From contig MCFH01000012.1 of NCBI GenBank assembly GCA_002104945.1, forward strand, positions 929,788 through 993,787: 64,000 bases of DNA. Direction: 5' to 3'. The stretch is from Piromyces finnis (Eukaryota; Neocallimastigomycota; Neocallimastigomycetes; Neocallimastigales; Neocallimastigaceae). The notes under the pieces are model-generated. The model was not told the DNA's origin. It saw nothing but the letters and a program-made list of their open reading frames with translations, and made no database searches. The position numbers and the translations under genes are program-made. Below, one piece after another: positions 1-16,450 of the stretch. The first letter of the stretch is position 1; each line of letters starts with the position of its first letter.

Positions 1-115
1 TTAAAATTCTATCATAAAATTCCTTTGGATAAATATCTCTATATTTTGCATAATCTTCAGAAGTTTTACCCCAATCGAAAGCTTTTCCTTTGTCAATCCT
101 GTCATCAACTATCAT
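1..115 (-). CDS. Class I SAM-dependent methyltransferase, N-terminal part (cut by window edge)
   Basis: The first 38 codons, read leftward from an ATG at 115-113, run without a stop to the window edge. They include FDWGKTSEDYAKYRDIYP followed by a KEFYDRIL-like stretch. This opening is characteristic, as I remember it, of a family of small methyltransferases that is common in Firmicutes. The enzyme should transfer a methyl group from S-adenosylmethionine, but the substrate is not known. The motif I glycine loop lies outside the window, so the assignment rests on the N-terminal signature alone. No intron is visible in the piece seen. Transfer from rumen bacteria is a reasonable inference for a gut fungus but is not shown here. 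Confidence 0.6.
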   Translation of the reverse strand, partial: MIVDDRIDKGKAFDWGKTSEDYAKYRDIYPKEFYDRIL

Positions 116-611
116 TTTTTTTTTAAAACTAATTTTAATTATTACTCTCTCTTGAATAAATAATTTTAAAATATATATATTACTTTAATATTGGTTTTTA
201 CTATTTATTTATTTATTTAATATTAATGGTAATTATAAATATCTAAAAGAAAAAGAAAGGTCTTTTTATGTACCATTTATATTAAAAGTTATTGAAAAGG
301 TGAAAGGATATTATTTTATAGTAAAGATGGTAAAAATATACATACTATAATGATTGGTTAAAATGTACCATCAAAATTTATATTAATCTTTAATAAATTT
401 ATTTACCACAAAAAAATTAAGAAAGTATTGCTTGTGAAATTAAAATATATTATTATTATTATTATTTAGAGTTTTCAGAAAATTTAAATGTTTTAAAATC
501 GGCATAGAAAACTTTATTTACTTTACGCCATTTAATTTTATAAAAATAAAATAATATAATATAATATCGAATATAGAATATAGAAAGGCAATAATAATAT
601 AAATATATAAA
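116..611. promoter_or_regulatory. Divergent intergenic region
   Basis: About 500 bp of A/T-rich DNA between the methyltransferase (leftward) and the ZCCHC10-like gene (rightward), so it should hold both promoters. There are short ATT and ATTT runs. I see no ORF, RNA gene or clear binding site. Confidence 0.4.
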
Positions 612-1578
612 ATGAATTTTCAATCTGTACCTGTAAATTCTTTATCAGACATTAATAAATCTTCAAGGTAAAATATATACATATTTTATACATATTATAT
701 ATACATATATATATATGCATTCAAATCTTTTTTATAAAAAAATAAAAATTATAATTAAAAATTAATAATATCTAATCATGACGAAATTTTTTATTCATTT
801 TTATATATTATATTGCATATAACTGAAAAATAGGAAATCTAATTATGAAAAATTTTGTCAAAAATGTTTAGTTAAAGGTCATTATACTTATGAATGTAAT
901 AAAACACCAAAATATGTAGCTCGTCCTTCTAGAACTAAAAGACTTGAAAATCCAAAATTAAATAAATTTAAAAGATTAAGATCACCTTCAACTAGTATTG
1001 CTAAAGATATATTAAAAAGTAGAGAAAAGAAACGTAGATTAAGGTAAATGGAATGGATTAATTTTAATATTTTTTTTTAGAAAATTGTAAAAAAAAAAAA
1101 AAGAAAAAAAAAAAATCAATTTAGAAATTCAATTTAAATATTAATTTTTTTAAATGAAAATTATTTATTTTTTATCACATATATAAATATATATAAATTA
1201 AGCAGTAAACGTCGTCGTCATAGACATCGTTATTCAGATTCAGAATCAGAATCTAGTTCTTCAAGTAGTTCAAGTTCAGGTTCTAGCTCAGAATCTGATT
1301 CTGATTCTGATTCTGATAGTTCTAGCTCAGGATATGATACCCAATATGATTCAGATTCAAGTACTTCTTCATCCTCTTCAACCTCATCATCTTCATCTTC
1401 TTCTTCTTCTTCATCCTCTTCATCATATACATCATCATCATCCTATTCATCATACACCTCCTCCTCCTCCTCTAGTTCATATTCAAGTAAAAGTTCAAGA
1501 AGTAGCAGTAGTAGTCACTCTTCTAACTCTTCTAGTTCTTCTAAATCATCTTCCTCTTCAAAATCTTCGAAATACTAA
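612..1578 (+). CDS. ZCCHC10-like zinc-knuckle protein with Ser-rich tail
   Basis: Three exons: 612-667, 834-1043, and 1203 (or 1206) to the stop at 1576-1578, about 212 aa. Exon 2 encodes a CCHC knuckle, CQKCLVKGHYTYEC (C-x2-C-x4-H-x4-C). It is followed by a basic stretch with YVARPSRTKRL, the same arrangement as metazoan ZCCHC10 (knuckle, then RPSRT). Exon 3 starts with a basic RRRHRHR run and continues as a long Ser/Asp/Glu and then pure Ser tract, resembling SR-type or casein-kinase-substrate tails. ZCCHC10 proteins are nuclear and poorly characterised; RNA binding is the usual presumption. Both introns interrupt arginine/serine codons in phase 2. The exon 3 acceptor is a tandem AAGCAG, so two proteins differing by one Ser may be made. 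Confidence 0.7.
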
Positions 1579-2141
1579 AAACACATACATGTAATAAATA
1601 TATTATTTGCAATTTATTAGTTTCACTTGCAGAGAGTATTTATCATAAATAGTCAAGTCATAAGCATATATCATATATCATATTAACACAATAATATATT
1701 ATATATAAAAAGTTTTATTTTTTTAAAATTAATAAAAATAGATTTTTCAATAATTATATACCTAAACAGTTTAATATGAAATTTTGTATAAAAAGAAAAA
1801 GCATTCTTAATAAAAACTAATAAACATTTTTTTTTAAATAAATAAAAAATAATTTAAAAATTGTTTATAAAAAAAAAAAAAAAAAGAGATGTAATATACA
1901 TATAATATAAATAATACCATTTATCTTTTTATTTTATTATCAATTAAATAAAAGAGAGAGAGAGAATATTAAATAACTCGAAGTATTGTTTTTATTTTAG
2001 CTGTTTTATTATTATAATTTATCTAAAAAGAAAAAAAAAAAAAGATATTTACAATATGTTGATAAAAAAAAATAAATAGATAAATATAATCAGATTAAAA
2101 ATTGTTTATTCAAGAACTATTAAAATTTTTAAAATGATGAT

Positions 2142-2182
<41 letters not shown>

Positions 2183-2241
2183 AAGATAGATAGAGAATAA
2201 AATTATTATATCTTTTAGTTGTTGTTGCTTTTCAAAAAAAT
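1579..2241. other. Convergent intergenic region with long poly-A run
   Basis: The 3' flanks of the ZCCHC10-like gene and of MCM8 meet here. The stretch contains an uninterrupted run of 36 A at 2144-2179 and several shorter A runs. I see no gene in it. Confidence 0.5.
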
Positions 2242-6760
<4,519 letters not shown>

Positions 6761-7929
6761 CAGTTTTTCATTAATTTTTTCAAATGATGACTCAAAATAA
6801 TATATAAATAATAATTAAAATAATGAGATCTTTTCAGGTTTATTATAATAATAATACTTTAATTTTTTTAATAATTGATATTGAAATGGAATACTTTTTT
6901 TTTTTCTTTCTTAACACTCAAGATTATAATAAATTTTAATACATAAATTTCAATAGATGAATAAAAAAGAAAAAGAAAAAAAAGATTAAATTCATAAAAA
7001 TAATAATAATTTGTGTATAATTAATCAAATATATACAAAAAATAAATAAAAATAAAATTTTAGATTTTGAAATTTATTATTTTTTTTTTCTTTCCCTAAA
7101 AAAACGTAATAAATTTTTTTGATGGTGAAGTTTTTTCCTTTTTATATTTTCAATAATGCACGTGATTTTGTTTTTGTCCTACTTTAAAAAAAGCTTAAAG
7201 ACCACAATAAAAACAAAATCAACTGCGCTTGTTGCATGAATAAAGTTGTGAATGCTTTTGGTAATACTATTTAAATATACATCTTGAAAGGTGTATTTTC
7301 TGCAAGCTTTTATTATTCTCTTTTCAAGTTAAATTATTTAAAGTACCAATAATGGAAACTTTTTTTTTTAATCTTTTCTTTTGTATCCTTTTTTTTTAAA
7401 GAAAAAATAAAAGATATAAAATAAAAATTCATATCTTTTCAATTAGAAAATTATATATCTATAGTTTTGTATTTATTTTAATATTCTTTTCAAAAATATA
7501 ATAGTATAGTATTTTGAATTATGGGTTAAAGAAGAATCTTACTTTATGATACTCTTTTTTTTTTTTTGTCTCTTATATAATTTCATTTTAATTTGATAAA
7601 CCCATACTTTACTTTTGAATAGAATGAGATTTTTTTAGTTGTAAAAAATCATCATAATAGAAATTCTAAAATACAATACTGAGCTATTAATAAAAAAAAA
7701 TTAAAATATCCTATATTAAAATATAAAAAAATGATGATGATACTAATATGAAGAACAATATATTCTAAAATGAAAAAGTCTTTCTTTGTAATATATTTTA
7801 TTTATTTTATTTATTCTCTTGTTTCTTTAAAAAAAAAAAAATGTTAAACTTATTATGATTTATTAGTTTTAAAAATATAAAGTATAGATAATGGAAACTT
7901 TTTTTGTTATCATTTCTTTGTTGTTATTG

Positions 7930-7975
<46 letters not shown>

Positions 7976-8385
7976 AATAAAGAAATGTTAATAAAAAAAA
8001 AAATACATATTATAATAATAATAAGTTTTAAAAAAAATAAAGATATTATATTAAAAATAATACATAAAATAATATAATTGAATTTGATGGATTTTTTAAA
8101 AAAGTTTTTGAAATGTGCTTGTAAAATCTTTTGAATAAAGAAATATATAAAAAAAAAAAAAAAAAAAAAGGTTTAAAAAAAATGTCTAATAAAAATAAGT
8201 AATAATAATAAAAATTGATTTAATAATGTTATTTTTTTTATATATATAATATATATATCACTATAATAAATAAAATAAATTTATAGGAAAGAAAGAAGAA
8301 GAAGAAGAAGAAGAAAAAAAAAAAATTTTAATGATATATAGGATATATAGGATATATATATTTATCTTTTTTTTTTTTGAATAGA
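6761..8385. other. Intergenic region: MCM8 promoter side and TAF2 3' flank
   Basis: About 1.6 kb, mostly low-complexity A/T with an A run at about 7941-7973. A more complex island at roughly 7120-7330 contains a CACGTG E-box at 7159-7164, some 400 bp upstream of the MCM8 start, and is the best promoter candidate. The right half is presumably the 3' flank of TAF2. No ORF or RNA gene is supported. Confidence 0.4.
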
Positions 8386-11300
8386 TTATATTTTAATTTT
8401 AATTTTTAAATTGCTTTGATTGTCATCATCATTATCATTAGCTAGAGTAGAAGAACTTTGCTTTAAATGACTACTACCATGTTTTTTAGAGGTATTTTCA
8501 TCTTGTCTATAGGAAGTGGAAGAAGAAGAATGGCGATGATGACTATGTCCATGACGAGAATGTCCAGATATTAAATTACGATTAGTATCATGAAGTTTTT
8601 TGTTGTGGCCATTAGAATATTCAATATCCATATCATCATTGGCATTACCATCATCATCACTATTATATTTAACCTTTTTCTTTTTACTTCTACTTTCTTT
8701 ATAAAAGTCATCATTATCGTCATAACTACTTTCATCTAAATGATGTTTCCTTAATAATTTCTTTTCTTTTTCTCTGTGATTTCTATTATCTTCACTTTCA
8801 TTGGTATAATTACTTAATGACATCTTATCTTTTTTAACAGAAGGATAGGATTTTATCTTTGAATTGGAAAGATTTGAGGTAGTACTACTACTTCCTTTTT
8901 GAGATTGCTTTTTACCATTGTCATAATCATCATCATTTGCTTTGCTTTTTGACTTTTGATTAGCATCTTCACCCCCTTCATTATTAATAATAAGAGTAGA
9001 GGAACGGTGCTTCAAATGCTTTACATTATATCCTTTTTGTGCTAATTTTTCAGTTGCTTGGCGAATCAAATCATGACGTCTATTCCATAGCTCATTAAAT
9101 GCAACTTCTAAATTTTGTGCAGCAACAAATAAATCAGATCCTTCCATATTAAACGTATAACAATTTTTAAATATTAATAAAAGATCTGAATGGAATTCTT
9201 CAAGAGTTGAATACTTTTTATTATCAAGATTTGCTTTTAAAGTAGTAAAGTCCATCGGCTTTTTAATAATGTCATGATACATTGGAATGGTCGTTGGAAC
9301 TGGATCTTTAAAGGCATAGGAATTTGGATTTCGTAACATTTTTCTAATGATACTTTCACATACTTTAACTTCAACCATTTGCATATTTCTTCCTTCATGC
9401 ACTGTTTTCTCCTTGTATTGGTTTAATGATTTTTCCAACGAAAGCCAATACTCCTCTAATTTTTGACCTTGTTCACGTGCCCATGACCCTGGGGGATTGT
9501 AAATATTACAATTTGAAAAGATTAATGATACATCGGATATAAAATCTTCAATGGTTTTATACTTATTTTTTTCCAACTTCTTCTTAATCGTTGAAAGATC
9601 CATTGGATTATGAATGAATTTATGATAATCTGGAAATTGTTGTGGATCCACGGGTTCTAAGAAAATCTGTGAACATGAATGGTTTTGCATTTTTTGAACA
9701 ATTGTTATTAAGTGACTTTTGATGGATGATGACATCGATTTGAAAGTTGCTTTATTATCTTGGATAGTAGAGGTTTTGCTTTCATGTTTATGTTTTTTAT
9801 TCATTGCAGAAGAAGGCTTGATTTCTTCAGTATTTTCACTCATTCTATGACTATTATGTCTATTACTACTTTCTCTTTCCAATGTCTTATTCGTTTGAAT
9901 ATTATTTTCATGTTCACGTTCACGTATTATTGGTTTTGGTTCCTCTTTTTTCTTATTGTCAACTTCCGTTACCGGGAGTTCTTTTGATTGATGCTTTAAT
10001 TTTTTATCTGGAAGTTTTATAGCTGGTAAACCAGCACTTACCCATTCCTTTTCAAAGAAAGCTTGTAATGACTTTCCTGCTTGATATACATATTCTTCTG
10101 GAAGATTAAACCTAAAGCAATTTCTAAACATTAAATCAACATCCTTATAATATCCTACAATACTTGTATATTTCTTTTTTGATAAATTAGAATCAATGGT
10201 ACTCAAGTCCATTGGATGTTTAATAATTGTGAAGTAAGTTGGAATATTCAAGGATACTGGATCAACAGGTTCCAAAAATGGTACACCATATTTATGTTTT
10301 TGCATTTTTCTCGTAATAACTTGACATTTATGATAGTCTCTTGAACTAAAAGCAAATGAATTTTTACCTTTTGCATCTGTATCCGTAGGTGTAGTTGGTG
10401 TTTCATTATTAATGTTTTTAGTAACACTTTCATGTTCTCCATTATCCTTTTTAACCCTTTTCGCTGATACTTCACTTGTACTACTTAAAGATCGAATATT
10501 ATTCAATTTTATCTTATTCTCTAATTTAGTTTTATTCTTATTTTCTTCTTCCTCTTCTTTTTGTCTATGACTCTTTTCTTTTACATATTCTTTTTCTGTT
10601 TGGTATACAGAACTCTTCTTTGCCTTTGATAAATTATTAATATTATTACTTTCTTCGCTTATAGCAGAATTATTATTCTTAAGATAAATAATAGTTTTAG
10701 AATGTTCTATTGGTTCTGGTGACATATTAGATCTGATTTTCATAGGCTTTTCATTAATCAAAGAGTCATTTGGTCTTTGTTTCTTTATGACGGTATCATT
10801 TTCTTCATTGGTTAGATTTTGATTCTCATTTATAGCTGCTTTCATTAATTGTTTTTCTTTTAATCTCATTAAATCAAATGTCCATTCTTTATTAAAATAG
10901 GATTCTAAAATATGAGCTTGTTGTGAAAGAAAAGAACTTGAATCATTAAAGGTATAACAATTTCTAAAAATTAAACGAACATCACTTTCAAATTTAGATA
11001 ATTTATCATATTTTCCCTTATTTAATCTTGCTTTTAACGTGCTTAAATCCATAGGTTTTCTAATTAAGGCATAATACTGAGGATATAAGTTTCTATCAAC
11101 TGGTAATAAAAACTCGGAAGCTGATTTGTGCTTTTGTAATTTAGAAATAATTTTATTACAAAGCTTAAATTCATCTTTTCCTACAGCAGTATCACCATTT
11201 ACCTCAATCCATTCTTTATTAAAATAATTTTCTACTGATTTTCCTGCATCATTTACTTGAGTTGATGGAGGATTAAATAAAAAGCAATTGGAAAATACTA

Positions 11301-14079
11301 AACGTACATCACATTCAAATTCATATTTGTTACTATATTCCTTATTTTCCAACTTCTTTTTTATTGTTCCAAAATCCATAGGATTTTTAATAATTGTAAA
11401 ATAGGAAGGGATATTAAATAAAACAGGATCAACAGGTTCACGGAAAAAACTAGAGTCATAATGTCTTAATAATTTACCAATGATCTTTCTACACATTTTC
11501 ATACTACTCTTGTAACTACTTATACTTTTTACAGGTGGCTGCTCATTATTAATTGAGGACGGTACAGTAACTGATGAATTCTTTTCTATACTTTTAGGGA
11601 TTTCTGAGGTTGATGTATTTACGTTATATACAGTTGTTTCATTATTAATATTTGATATAGTTGACTGGGTTTTTGTTCTTACAGAGTGTTTTCTATCAAG
11701 TTTTATTGAAGGTATTTTGGGAGGTTGTGGAGTTGGATTTTTAGTTGTGAGATTAATTTTTATAGAGTCTTTCTGTATAGGAGTAGAAATAGTTGATTGT
11801 TTATTTAAATCTTTACGTTTATGAGGTGGTTGAATATCTTTTAAATTTGCTTGAATTGGGAAATTGTATTTTTTGGCTAATTGTTGAATTTTTGGTATAA
11901 TTACTTCTTCAAATACAGTTTCTAATTTTTTTGCTTGTTTTGAAATATAGCTTTCATCTTGATTAAATATATAACAATTCTGGAAAATTTGACGAACATC
12001 TCTTATCAATTCCTCAATTTTATTATTATATTGTCCAGATTTCAACTTTTTCTCAGCGGTACTGATATCCATTGGGTTTTTAATGATATTATGATAATAT
12101 GGTATATTTTCGACTGGCAATAAAAATGGTGGTGAATTTGGATTATTCTTAAGATTTTCAATTAATATTGTTCCAAGTTTCATAAATTTCGCGGTATAAT
12201 CTTTAATTTCTGGCTTTTCCTGATGTTCGGGTTTAGTTTCAACTATTTTCTTTTCCTTTTTATCATTCTTTTCATCTTTATCCTTTAGTATAATATTTAT
12301 CGGTTTAATCTTAATCTCTGATATTTTTGAGTTTCTTTCATATTTTGTAGGTTTTTCTTCCTTCACTATAGGTTCTTTTACCTTAATAATATTTGGTCTC
12401 TTTGGTTCTTCTTTTATTTCTTTAACCTTTATACTTGGTCTCTTTGGTTCTTCTTTTATTTCTTTAACCTTTATACTAGGTCTCTTTGGTTCTTCTTTTA
12501 TTTCTTTAACCTTTATACTAGGTCTCTTTGGTTCTTCTTTTATTTCTTTAACCTTTATACTAGGTCTTTTTGGTTCTTCTCTTATTTCCTTTACCTTTAT
12601 AACATTTGGTCTTCTATTCACATCCTTTAATTCTATTATTATTTTTTCTCTTTCCTTACTTCTATCTTTTTCTTTAGTTTTTTCCTTTATTTTCTCTCTC
12701 ATTCCTATTCTTTCTTTTTCTTTTTCTCTTTCCTTTTCTTTTTCTCTTTCTCTATCTCTTTCCTTTAATGCACTGCTATTAATTGTTATAGGTATTTTTG
12801 GTTTTTTAATTGGTTCAGCCTTTAAAAAGAAAAAATTTTTTAAATATTAAAAAGAGTAAAAACAAATGAAAAATTAAAAAAATAAAATAAAATATAATAA
12901 ATTTTAATAATATTAATTTAAAAAAAAATTAAATAGTAAAAAGTATCATTTGTTATATATACCTCTTTATCCAATATGGATGAAGACATTCTAATTTTCA
13001 ACTTCATTAAAGATCCTTTTTGAGCTGCTGATGGAACTTCAGGAATAACTGGAATGTACAAAATCTCACATAAATTAAGTAATTTCATTCTTATACGATG
13101 ATCTAATACAGGATTATTATTTAATAAATCCCATATAAATTCTCTTACAAATTTATTTTCTGCAAACTCTATTCTATATTTTTTTAATAATTCATTTTGA
13201 TTATATTTGGATTTTTGATTAATAATATTTGTGGAATTCTCAAGGAGTTGAGATTTCTTATCAATATCATTTTCGGTAATACCACCTAAAAGTGATATGT
13301 ATGCAACTAATGATTTTGCAATATGAAAACGGAAATACGGTGAAGGATCATCACGTAATAAATAAAATATATATTTACAAATTGAATCGATAAACAAACC
13401 GTTCAATATTATTAATGCATCGATAGCAACAACTCTTATAAATAAACAAGTACCATATCTAATGTATGGAAGAAATATTTTATAATTAACAGGTATTAAA
13501 TCAGCCATCATCCATAAGTGGTAAGTTTCTAAGCATTTTACAGTAACAATATTATGGTATGATGGCATTATCATATCACGAATTCTATATCTTTCTATTT
13601 CTTCTAATGCTTCTTTAAATATTAAGTTTTCTTTCTGTGCTTCTGATTCCGATATATTTTGTAATTTATTTTTAGGTATAACATCTTGATTATCACTATC
13701 ACTTCCATCAAATTCGAATTCTTCAATTACTAAATCACCTTCTTCATCGATTTGATTTTTAATTTCATTAGATTCTATTGTAATTTTTGGTTTTGCAACT
13801 GCTTTTTTCGTTGGAACAAATGCTAACCCAATTGATGTAATTAACGATGCTATAAGATAACAGTCAGAGTACTTTTTTATCATTTTATTTAAAAAAAAAA
13901 AAAAAAAGAAATAAAATAAAATATATAAACATTTTAATAATTTTCATAGATATATGTATTCTTTTTTTTTTTTTTTAATTAACTACTTCTATTTATATCA
14001 TTATTTATTTATTTCCTACATTTTTTTTTATTTATTTATTAGTTACTATTATTATTACTATTACTACTACTACTACTAC

Positions 14080-14125
<46 letters not shown>

Positions 14126-16398
14126 CCTGATTATCTGTATTATCATTATTTTTCAATAAATCTAAAATAAATTTTCTAACTTCATAAAATGCTAAGTCAT
14201 GTTCATCTCTTGCACCTATCATTCCTGCAGGTATTGTTTTTTGAACAAAATATTCACTAAGATTTGAAAAATCATTAGAGTATGGTATATAGGCATTAGT
14301 ACTTTCATGATAAGGATAACAAAATTGTTCTTTATATGCCTTCATTAATTTTTCAATTCCTTGAACTGCTGAACAAAAAACAATCGTTTTTGATGCTTCC
14401 ATTCTAATTTTATAATAATTTGAACAATCTAACATTGCTTTTTCTAGTGTTATAACTACAGCAGAAACAGCTTCCTCTGGTATATTGTGATATTTTAATT
14501 CGGAAATTGCCTAAAAAAATAAATAAATAAAGATATCGTCATTAATTATATCTATGAAAATATGTTAATTTAATGTATTTTATAAAATAATTACATGATG
14601 CTGAGCTATAACATCTTTATCTTTTTGAAGTTGATTACCCCACATAAAATGTGTCTGCTCTAATATAATTAATGTTAACCATTCGGTATCTGGATCCATT
14701 CTAATCCATTCAACTGGTGATCTATTTATTTAATGATTTACACATAAATATATATAATAATAATAATAATCATTAAATATATTATCAAGTAAAAAAAAAA
14801 AAAAATATTTACCTATCCGTTCCTTCACCCCAATTAACTTCTTCATTTTCATCAGATTCCTCTTCATCTTCTAATTCATCTTCTTCCATATTTTTCTTTG
14901 CCTTTCTTTTCTTTTTTGACTTTGTACTTCTGATACGCTTGTACTTTGTATGATACTGAACATCGAAATTCTGCTGTATTTCAGATACTTGAACTTCTGT
15001 ATCAAATACACCACTAGGTTCATGTACACGAATAGTTAGCGGACCCTAAACATTAATTTTATAAAATATTAAATTCATATAATTATAGAATATAGTCTTT
15101 TTATTACTTTTATATGTATTGAAATTTTATAACTTACTGTAAATTTTATCTTCTTTCCCCAATTACTAGTAGATTCTTGTCTAAATTTAAATTCTACTGT
15201 CATCCTTTTTCTGTTGAAATGATGAGTAAAATAGAATTTTGGTATTCCTGTTCCATAAATCCATTGATCAGCAAATTCTTTTAATTCAACATCTTTACTT
15301 AATTTTCTGCAAAGTTTCAAAAAATGATGTGTACTTAATCCAAATGGTAATTCACCTTGTTCAAAAGTACTTGTAATTCTTGTTATAACCTTTTGAAGAA
15401 TTCCTTTTCCTATCCTCTTATTTAACATATATAATACTAATGATGATTTTAATGATAAAAATTCACTTCTTGAAGATAAATAATCATCATCTGGATGGTA
15501 ATGTAATAATATTAATGGATCTGGTATAAGTGTCTGATTATCCTCTGATGATGCAATAATTGGATGAAGTGGTGGTTGATTTACATCTAATTTTACTAAA
15601 TAATCTATATCCTATATCAATTAAATAGTTAAATTTTCGTATTTATTACTAATTTATTTGCAAATTTATATTTAACAAATATATATAATATTAAATTTAC
15701 TTTTCTTAAGCGATATCTATATTCATTATTTCCAAAATGTCTTTTTAAAAAGAGACTAGCAATATAATGAGATAAACCATGAATAAGCCACGTATCTGCC
15801 CAAGTTTTTTGAACAATATATGAACCAAACCATTGCATAATTAAAGATCTTGATATATTTTTTCTAGTTTCATAGGTTTGATCAATAATATCATTGGTAA
15901 CTAAATACAGAGTACTAATTAAAAATAATATATATTACATATTTGTATTTTTATTAGTTTATCATTAATTGATTGATATATTTATATCAATAACCTTATT
16001 TAAATATAAATCATTTAATTTATTTTTTAATAAAAATAAATAAATATATTACCTCATAAAACTTATTGTTGTACCAACAATCAATGGATTAACTGGATTT
16101 TCTATGCAAACAAGTTTAAATGATAAATATGGATATGGATTACCAATATATTGAACATAAAATGAAAAGGCTTGTTGAATGAAATTGGTGGTATATTCAG
16201 CTTCTTCTTTACGTCCTGGTAAATAAAAAATATAACCTCCTCCAATACCAGATATACTATTTGATAATATTTCATTCCCGTCACTTTCATTTGAATCTTT
16301 ATTTTCATTTTCCACAGTGTTTTTATTATTCATATCAGTTGAATTATTGTCATTTATTGTAGCTTCTGATGTATTATTATCATTATTGCTGTTGTTAC

Positions 16399-16450
<52 letters not shown>

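Noticed and set aside
1334-1594. Plus-strand frame rich in His, Pro and Leu
   Set aside because: Out-of-frame reading of the Ser-rich tail of the ZCCHC10-like exon 3.
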